A stretch of 64,000 nucleotides of DNA from Micrococcales bacterium (GTDB lineage Bacteria; Actinomycetota; Actinomycetes; S36-B12; UBA10799): NCBI GenBank assembly GCA_016703125.1, contig JADJCR010000004.1, positions 402,857-466,856 of the forward strand. Reading direction: 5' to 3'. Positions 58,576-64,000 of this stretch are shown piece after piece (position 1 is the first letter of the stretch; each line of letters starts with the position of its first letter). The position numbers and the translations under genes were made by a program. The notes under the pieces were generated by a model, which saw only the letters and a program-made list of their open reading frames with translations, was not told where the DNA came from and made no database searches.

Positions 58576-59318
58576 TTATGACGCTGCCTCTAGGGCGGCG
58601 GCCACCGCCTCGGCCGGGGTTCCCCGGAACGCTGGCCCTGACCCGGCACCACAACATCGGCGCTGAGCCCGGCCAGCACGCGAAGCGAGTCGCGGGCCTG
58701 GGCGTTGTCATGGTTGAAGAATCCGGGCAGCAACTGCGGCCCGGGGGCGTGGACCAGGGCATGTTCGGTCATCAGCGCATCACCGGCCAACAGGGTTCCC
58801 CGCGCCGGCAGGTGCATGGCGCAATGCCCCGAGGTGTGTCCCGGGGTGTGTACGGGGAGCGGTCGACCTGGAATGTCGAGCGGTCCCGCTCCGAATATGT
58901 CGACATCGCCGAGCCGCTCGACCTTGGTTCCCTTGAGTCGCATCACGTCCATCATCCACACGAACACATCCGGGCGCCACAGCATCTTCAGCAGGGTCGG
59001 CACCGATACCTGCTCGATGCGAGTACCCGTGGCGTTCGGCACCTCCAACTCGTGACAAAGCACCGGCTTACCCACGGTGGTCCGGAAGTACTCGGCGCTG
59101 CCCAGATGGTCGGGATGCGCGTGTGTGAGGACCACCGCAGCCACATCGGCCGGAGAACGCCCGATCCGCTCCAGGGACGCGATGACCCGATCGCGGTCAC
59201 CGGGATACCCCGTGTCGACCAGCGTCACCTCATCCCCATCGACCACCAGCACCCAGCAGACATGCTTGGCCCGTGCCTGCCACACACCTGTCGCGACCTC
59301 AACAACCTCGACGTCCAT
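58576..59318 (-). CDS. MBL-fold metallo-hydrolase, 3' end frameshifted
   Basis: About 247 residues. The metal-binding set is intact: LTHAHPDHLGSAEYF (HxHxDH), HTPGHTSGHCAMHLPARG and LLAGDALM, with the later NHDNAQARDSL. The ATG giving MDVEVVEVATGVWQARAKHV follows GAAGGGGGT. Near 58630-58640 one base appears to be missing; the restored end is FRGTPAEAVAAALEAAS with stop at 58576. Substrate unknown (glyoxalase II/lactonase-like). Confidence 0.8.
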
Positions 59319-59542
59319 TGGTGTACCCCCTTCGTCCCGTTGCCCACGGGAGCCGGGCCAACGAGGCCCGCCGCCAGCGGTGAGACTTGACGTTGGCAAG
59401 GTATCACCACAACTTCCGCGATCGCTGATTTCAACCGCGCCTCCGGTTACGGCCACGCTTGGCCACGGGTCGCGACAGGCATGCGGGGGCCTCTCCGAGC
59501 ATCGCCGCAGCGATGCACCGCATCAGCCGGCTCCATACCCCG

Positions 59543-59843
59543 TCACATCATGTAGATGACCGTGTCCTCGACACTTGCCTCGACGAACAACTCCTCGGAC
59601 TTGGCCATGATGGCGAGGTAGCCGGGGTCGGTGAGGGTCTTGACCACGGCGGCGTCAAAGCCGGCCATGTCCGCGAAATCGGAGAACCAGTGCATCGTGC
59701 CGTAGGTGCCGCCGACCTGCATGCCCCACGTCGTGGAAGCCCAGACTCTCCGTGGAGTACTTGCAGATCTCAGCAGCGAAAGCTGCAGCTTCCTGGCCCT
59801 TGCCCCGGGCCACAAGCGCAGTCCTGTGGAAACGGATCGCCAT
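59543..59843 (-). CDS. small hypothetical protein, one frameshift
   Basis: About 100 residues when joined near 59735: MAIRFHRTALVARGKGQEAA, FAAEICKYSTES, then TTWGMQVGGTYGTMHWFSDF and MAKSEELFVEASVEDTVIYM. The compact size and pattern suggest a dimeric alpha/beta-barrel (NIPSNAP/Dabb-like) protein. AGGAGG precedes the ATG, supporting the start. Not recognised further. Confidence 0.55.
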
Positions 59844-60618
59844 GACATCCTCCTGTCGGATCACGCCGACGGGAGATTATCCCCGTCCTCAGAGTACCGC
59901 CAGCGACCGGCTGGCGACAAGCCGAAAGGGCCCCCGGGGCTCAGGCGCACGATCCCTACGGTCCCGTTGGACCCGGTCACGGCGACGATCAGACCGATCC
60001 TCCGCACTTCGGCACCCAGGTCACCCGGCCAGCGCGGCGGCAAGCGGCCTCGGGGATAGACCATGAGTGACCGCAGACTCCCACCACCTGACCGCACACC
60101 CTGACCGTTGGATGTGAACCCGCGCTCAGGCCACCCGGCACCAAGCCACGAGAGGAAGCAGGGCGACACGCGGCGAAAGGACTCACTTGGTGTCGAGGTT
60201 GGTGGTCTTTGGAAGGTTGGGTGCAGGCACCCCGTTCAAGTGACGCCAGTGGAGTCCGGTTCGAGGATGGCAGCCCGAGCGCTGGTCCCGGGCCAGCCTC
60301 TCCGCGAAGCGCACTGCGTCGCTTGGTGCAGTTCGGCGGCCGGCGCGCTGCGAAGCGAGTGACCCGGCCCTGAAGGAATCGTTTCTTCCGCGGGCAGCTC
60401 ACCTCAACGACGCAAAACCCGCACCTGGCCGGCGAACTTCCGAAGAGCCATACAACCCAACCCGCAGCGGGTGTTCAGCAAGGGCGGGCCCTGTTTCTGA
60501 ATCGACCGTTTCTGAGACGTCCGAAACCTCCCTCGTGAACGCGTGGTCTAGAACTTGTGTCCTAAACCGGCGGGCTTGTTGACGGATTGGGACACGGGCA
60601 CAGTCCCCCGTGAAGGGG
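59844..60618. other. about 775 bases without a recognised gene
   Basis: Only short frames with no family similarity are present. GACCGTTTCTGAGACGTCCG near 60505-60524 and TTTCTGAATCGACC just before it look like short repeats, but no inverted pair or IS end could be defined. Probably degraded mobile DNA. Confidence 0.3.
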
Positions 60619-61113
60619 CTACTGCAGGCGGTTCAGCAGTTCGGTGGCGATGGCTGTATCGACACGGTGGTCGAGTCCGGTGAGAAGTTCGGTGGACCGT
60701 TCACCGTCGATGATGCGGCGCAGAACCGCGACCAGCGCTGACCAGTCATCTGTCGCGCTGAGGTTGTCGAGTAGGCCGTACACCTCCTCTTGAGTGGCAG
60801 TGTCGGCGTTGCCGGAGGCGATCTGGGCGGCGCCGGCAAGAACCGGTTCCCATAGCTGCAACGTCTGGGCGACCGGATCCGCTGGACCGCCCCCGGCCGC
60901 TACCAGGGCTCCCATCCCGGGCTGGCCCAGGGTGTCTGCCAGCAGTGCATACTGTTGCTGCTCGGTGTAGCCGAGGTCGCGCATACTCGATGCCCAGGTT
61001 GCGAACCGCATTGCGCAGCCGGTCAGTGAACACACCAGGCAGCTGCTGCGGCGATCGCGCCGAAGTGACGCGGACCGACTCGCGGCATGGCCGATCCAGC
61101 GACTGATACCCAC
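60619..61113 (-). pseudogene. C-terminal remnant of a TPR-type protein
   Basis: The readable end, YTEQQQYALLADTLGQPGMG, LWEPVLAGAAQIA, DWSALVAVLRRIIDGERSTE and LLTGLDHRVDTAIATELLNR, resembles the C-terminus of large actinobacterial tetratricopeptide/NTPase proteins, which end with a DPxDTAI-type motif. Upstream the sense moves to another frame (VFTDRLRNAVRNLGI), and no long N-terminal part exists before the divergent DUF262 gene. Assignment is tentative. Confidence 0.35.
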
Positions 61114-61193
61114 TCGACGCGGGCGTTGGTGAGAACCTTCCAGCGATTCCGAACTGCGTGCCGGTGATCAACCTCTGCCGGCGGTTCCCCCGG

Positions 61194-61199
61194 CTAGAG
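61194..61199 (+). promoter_or_regulatory. -10-like hexamer of the DUF262 gene
   Basis: TAGAGT ends 7 bases before the ATG at 61207, consistent with a leaderless or nearly leaderless transcript. The -35 is not clear. Confidence 0.35.
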
Positions 61200-61206
61200 T
61201 GCGCAC

Positions 61207-62231
61207 ATGGCGATCAAAGATCTGGAGGAACTCGAAGCACAACTGGCGAATGAGCGACGTAAGGTCGACGTCTCAAGCGTGACTTTCTCAGTGCGAGAAC
61301 TCGTCCGCATGTTCGAAAGGGTGAGCTCCGCATCGCTCCGGCGTACCAGCGGAAGTACCGCTGGTCGAGACTGTCGCATCAACTTTCATCGAATCAATCT
61401 TCGTGGGTTTGCCAGTCCCGCCGATCTTCGTCGCAACCAACGAGGATTTCGAGCTGGAAGTTGTCGACGGCCTGCAGCGTATCTCCACGCTCCTGATGTT
61501 CCTTGCAGAGCGACCAGAATTCTTGTCGACCATTAACCGAACCAAGCCATTGCGGCTCCAAGGTCTTGAAACGTTGGATCAGTTGAACGGGCTGACCTAC
61601 TCGGATTGCCTTCTTCGCTGCAACGCTACTACTTCGGACGTCAACCATTGCAGGTCATTTCGCTCACTGATAAGAGCGACCGCGCTGTTAGGTTTGATCT
61701 TTTTGAGCGGCTCAATGCGGGCGCGATTGCACTCTCAGCTCAAGAGGTCCGCGCGGCAGTCTACAGGGGAGGCTTCAACGACCTTCTCGAGGAACTCAGC
61801 GACTACCCGTCTTTCAAGGCGCTCCTTAAGCTCCAGGAGGTCAATAAGCATGACGGAACTGCGGCCGAGCAGGTTCTGAAATTCTTCGCATACAAAAATC
61901 ATCAAGCACATTTCACTGGCAGCGTGACGCACTTCTTGAACTCGTATGCCGAGATCGCGAACGATACTTTTGACTACCAACTAGAACGGGGGATATTCGA
62001 GGGCGCATTCGATTTTTTGCATAGGTGCACTGGAGGTCCCTTTCTCCGCAAGACGACTCATGTCACGCCTCTCGTGGAATTCGAGGCGTGTGGCGTCGCG
62101 ATAGGCAGTCTTCTTGAAAAGGGGACGCCCCTGGTCGAGCCACCTGACGGGTGGATCGAGGATCCAGAGCTGGTGAAGGCGAGCACAGGAGGGTCAAACA
62201 CGCGACAAATGCTCGCTCGCCGAATCTCTAG
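61207..62231 (+). CDS. DUF262 (GmrSD N-terminal-like) protein, several frameshifts
   Basis: Parts in three frames assemble to one DUF262 protein: MAIKDLEELEAQLANERRKV, VRELVRMFE, GELRIAPAYQRKYRWS (after a shift near 61322), ETVASTFIESIFVGLPVPPI and FELEVVDGLQRISTLL (after a shift near 61365), then LPSSLQRYYFGRQPLQVISL, FDLFERLNAGAIALSAQEVR (shift near 61612) and NTRQMLARRI. The PAYQRxYxW and DGLQRISTL motifs form the ParB/sulfiredoxin-like nucleotide site. DUF262 proteins act in type IV restriction (GmrSD) and other defence systems. GC is markedly lower than in the core. Confidence 0.7.
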
Positions 62232-62235
62232 GAGG
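62230..62235 (+). promoter_or_regulatory. strong Shine-Dalgarno in front of an ATC codon
   Basis: AGGAGG is followed after five bases by ATC at 62241, which is in frame with the HEPN-like ORF. No ATG or GTG occurs at a suitable distance, so either ATC is a non-standard start or it is a misread ATG. Confidence 0.4.
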
Positions 62236-62240
62236 CAGCG

Positions 62241-62576
62241 ATCTCATCTCTCCCAGGGAAGTCGACGAGGGGACCTCAGCCCCCTCTGGACGGCAAAACC
62301 ATCAAGCCGTCACACGTTCAGCAGGTCTGGAAGGTTCTCGGGCTAGGCGGGAGCCCGTTCCCATCGATCGGGGCCTCGACGGCCCTGACCAAGCTAGCCA
62401 GCATCAGGAACGATGTGGCACATAGGAATGTGTCGATCTCAGAGGTCTTCTTGGAGCCAGGCAAGACCGCGGTGCATCTCGCGGGGTACTTGGACGAGAT
62501 GATCCTCTTCTCTCTTCATGTTGGCGTCGAGGTGGAGGCCTACGCTCTGGCACGAGACTGGCACAAAAAAGTCTAG
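62241..62576 (+). CDS. HEPN-like protein (MAE_28990/RiboL-PSP type), hidden ORF
   Basis: A 111-residue frame without a standard start codon. It reads ISSLPGKSTRGPQPP, DGKTIKPSHVQQVWKVLGLG, SIGASTALTKLASIRNDVAH and ends ALARDWHKKV. Arg56 and His61 in RNDVAH form the Rx4H motif of HEPN nucleases, and the surrounding helical pattern fits the C-terminal half of HEPN proteins that accompany DUF262 genes. AGGAGG stands five bases before the first codon. It could also be a 5'-truncated copy of a longer HEPN protein. Confidence 0.5.
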   Translation: MSSLPGKSTRGPQPPLDGKTIKPSHVQQVWKVLGLGGSPFPSIGASTALTKLASIRNDVAHRNVSISEVFLEPGKTAVHLAGYLDEMILFSLHVGVEVEAYALARDWHKKV

Positions 62577-62670
62577 CTCTGGCGGTCAGTCCACGACAGG
62601 AGACGACCGGACGCGTTCACCCCAGCGTGCGGTCTCCGGGAGCCGGATGTCAGCCTGGGCTACACCCCAA

Positions 62671-62806
62671 CCTGACGTCCAGGGCGAATAGCGCCTGCCG
62701 CAGCGTGCGGCGTCCAGTTGGAGCCGCCCGTGTCGTTTCCTGACACCGTCGGACCCAGGTCATAGAGTCCAACCTGACAACACCGGCGGGCGAGGGGAGA
62801 GTCAGG
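62671..62806. promoter_or_regulatory. res-like recombination region of the serine resolvase
   Basis: CCTGAC or its complement GTCAGG occurs at 62671-62676, 62740-62745, 62773-62778 and 62801-62806, and GTGTC/GACAC at 62730-62746 forms a dyad. Tn3-type resolvases bind several such dyads just upstream of their own gene. The exact subsites are not certain. Confidence 0.4.
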
Positions 62807-62807
62807 C

Positions 62808-63482
62808 ATGGCCCGAGTCGGATACACGCGCGTTAGTTCCGAGGCGCAGAACCTCGACCGGCAGCTCGACGGCATCGCCGTGGACAAGGTGTTCCCCGAC
62901 AAGGTCTCCGGTAAGAACACCCAACGGCCGAAACTCGACGAGCTGCTCGACTACGTTCGTGACGGCGATACCGTCGTCGTGCACTCAATGGACCGCCTGG
63001 CCCGCAACCTCGATGATCTGCGCCAACTCGTCCGCACCCTCACCGGCCGCGGTGTGCGCGTGGAGTTCGTCAAGGAGAACCTGACCTTCACCGGCGACGA
63101 CTCCCCCATGGCCACCCTGCTGCTATCGATCATGGGCTCCTTCGCGGAATTCGAACGAGCACTTATCCGCGAACGGCAGATGGAAGGCATCGCTCAAGCC
63201 AAGAAGCGCGGCGTCTACACCGGCCGCAAGAAGGCCCTCACCGAGGAGCAAGTCGTCGACATCCGCGACCGCATCAACGCCGGCGAAACCAAAGCCGCCC
63301 TCGCCCGGGAGTACGGCGTGAGTCGAGAGACCCTGTACCAACACCTCCGGTCGGCGATCCGCCTGCAGCACCAATCAAAGTCAACTGAGGGTAGCCGATG
63401 GGTGCGCCGTATGTTCCGATCAAGCGGCTGGTCGACAGCTCGCTTGCGGTGTCAGTTTCCGAAGTCGCCTGCAAATGTCTGA
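62808..63482 (+). CDS. serine recombinase, Tn3-resolvase type
   Basis: The N-terminal catalytic domain starts MARVGYTRVSSEAQNLDRQL with nucleophile Ser10, followed by VVVHSMDRLARNLDDLRQLV, SIMGSFAEFERALIRERQ and EGIAQAKKRGVYTGRKKAL; the C-terminal HTH is AALAREYGVSRETLYQHLRS. Typical resolvases end near residue 190; here about 35 further residues of low similarity follow, perhaps a shifted stop. GGGGAGAG precedes the ATG. No Tn3 transposase is present in the window. Confidence 0.85.
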   Translation: MARVGYTRVSSEAQNLDRQLDGIAVDKVFPDKVSGKNTQRPKLDELLDYVRDGDTVVVHSMDRLARNLDDLRQLVRTLTGRGVRVEFVKENLTFTGDDSPMATLLLSIMGSFAEFERALIRERQMEGIAQAKKRGVYTGRKKALTEEQVVDIRDRINAGETKAALAREYGVSRETLYQHLRSAIRLQHQSKSTEGSRWVRRMFRSSGWSTARLRCQFPKSPANV

Positions 63483-63723
63483 AGTCCTGTGCACGCGCCT
63501 CCACGTTTCCCGTAAGGGGATCCCCGTGCGGGACAACTGCACTTCGCACCGAAATCTCGCGATCATCCCCACGGGAGGTCGCCATGGTGGGGCCTGGCCC
63601 GTCTGGTCGTGGCGCCACGGTCAGCGTCAGGAGTGACGCCGACGGCCACACGATGCTGTCGGGCACGGGGCTGGCATTGCGCGAGGGACGGTTGGTTGCA
63701 CCGAGCTACTTCCTGAATCGTGC
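63483..63723. other. short gap, possible gene remnant
   Basis: A plus-strand frame from ATG at 63584 (GATVSVRSDADGHTMLSGTG then LALREGRLVAPSYFLN) looks coding but runs into the opposite gene and has no known family. Nothing else seen except the hairpin at 63508-63533. Confidence 0.25.
63508..63533. terminator. hairpin after the resolvase gene
   Basis: TCCCG pairs with CGGGA around an inner GGGGATCCCC dyad, 26-51 bases after the resolvase stop. Confidence 0.4.
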
Positions 63724-64000
63724 TCATCCGCTCCCGGCACCCTTAGTGGACTTCCGCTCGGCGATGCGGGCCCGGACCTTGGACGCGGTCGGCTTCACCC
63801 TCTCGTGCCAGGCACGTCTGGCAACAGGTGTCGAGGCCCCAAGGCCCGCGAGGACCACCACGGCGACCAGTCCCTTCTTGTTGAGGACCTGGCGGCCAGC
63901 GCCGCTTCCCGTGCGGAGCGCGGCCGGGCCGAGCTTGATGTTGGTGAAGACAGCCTCCGGCGCAGCAGCCGGAGGCACGACGCCGTCTGGGTTCGCCTCC
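63724..64000 (-). CDS. C-terminal part of a basic membrane-associated protein
   Basis: The gene continues beyond the right edge. The visible end has one hydrophobic segment (GLVAVVVLAGLGASTPVARR) flanked by Lys/Arg, followed by a strongly basic tail (VKPTASKVRARIAERKSTKG). The reading frame stays open through the window edge; a GTG at 63978 would give an 84-residue protein, but upstream codons (PNPDGV) look continuous. No family recognised. Confidence 0.4.
   Translation of the reverse strand, partial: EANPDGVVPPAAAPEAVFTNIKLGPAALRTGSGAGRQVLNKKGLVAVVVLAGLGASTPVARRAWHERVKPTASKVRARIAERKSTKGAGSG

Noticed and set aside
59865..60169. Short minus-strand ORF (102 residues)
   Set aside because: No ribosome-binding site, no family similarity, composition typical of random GC-rich frames.
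32452..63482. tRNA gene with attachment-site duplication at the island edges
   Set aside because: I scanned both edges by eye and saw no tRNA cloverleaf or matching direct repeat.

Overview
The window is high-GC DNA from an actinomycete that I cannot place below class. The evidence is a mycothiol synthase, a mycoredoxin, an RsiG-like anti-sigma factor, actinobacterial GlnR, a GT4 alpha-maltose-1-phosphate synthase divergent from glgC, frequent GTG starts and many ATGA/GTGA overlaps. Gene order around glnR-mshD-pst, thioredoxin-nitrobindin-ygfZ and glgM/glgC recalls mycobacterial order (from memory).

Layout. 0-6 kb: a Lys/Ala-rich protein and its XRE regulator, asparaginase, RsiG-like protein, DUF4388 protein and nitroreductase. 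4.9-7.3 kb: divergent glycogen/maltosyl genes glgM and glgC. 7.4-11.9 kb: TetR regulator and a minus-strand set of glycine amidinotransferase-like enzyme, EamA exporter and MHS-type MFS transporter, separated by strong hairpins. 12-15.5 kb: a secreted protein, a DUF222/HNH protein, HMG-CoA lyase and a Dabb protein. 15.5-26 kb: phosphate and nitrogen block, pstSCAB with a PHO box, mutT1-like, CYTH-CHAD, ppk, mshD, glnR. 25.8-32.4 kb: thiol/redox and DNA repair genes (thioredoxin, DUF4395, DsrE-like, a 32-aa membrane protein, nitrobindin, Fur, YgfZ, mycoredoxin, AAG glycosylase, AlkZ-like, AI-2E family).

32.45-63.5 kb is an accessory island. It holds a conjugation-gene remnant, a membrane protein with a proline-rich microprotein, a TIGR02391 protein, a complete type 1 BREX operon (recombinase-brxA-brxB-brxC-pglX-pglZ-brxL-PDDEXK/DUF5655, all minus strand and translationally coupled or nearly so), large secreted proteins, IS110 and IS630 wreckage, a DUF262 protein followed by a hidden HEPN-like ORF, and a lone serine resolvase with a res-like region. 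The BREX cluster is the main system. Its unusual points are a BrxL whose C-terminus looks like a MITD1-type phospholipase-D-like domain instead of a Lon domain, a coupled PD-(D/E)XK-DUF5655 protein at the 3' end, and a tyrosine recombinase as first cistron.

Many genes are broken by single-base shifts, mostly a missing base in G/C runs of about four. Because core genes (fur, glgM) are hit the same way as the island, I read most shifts as uncorrected assembly errors and annotate the genes across them.
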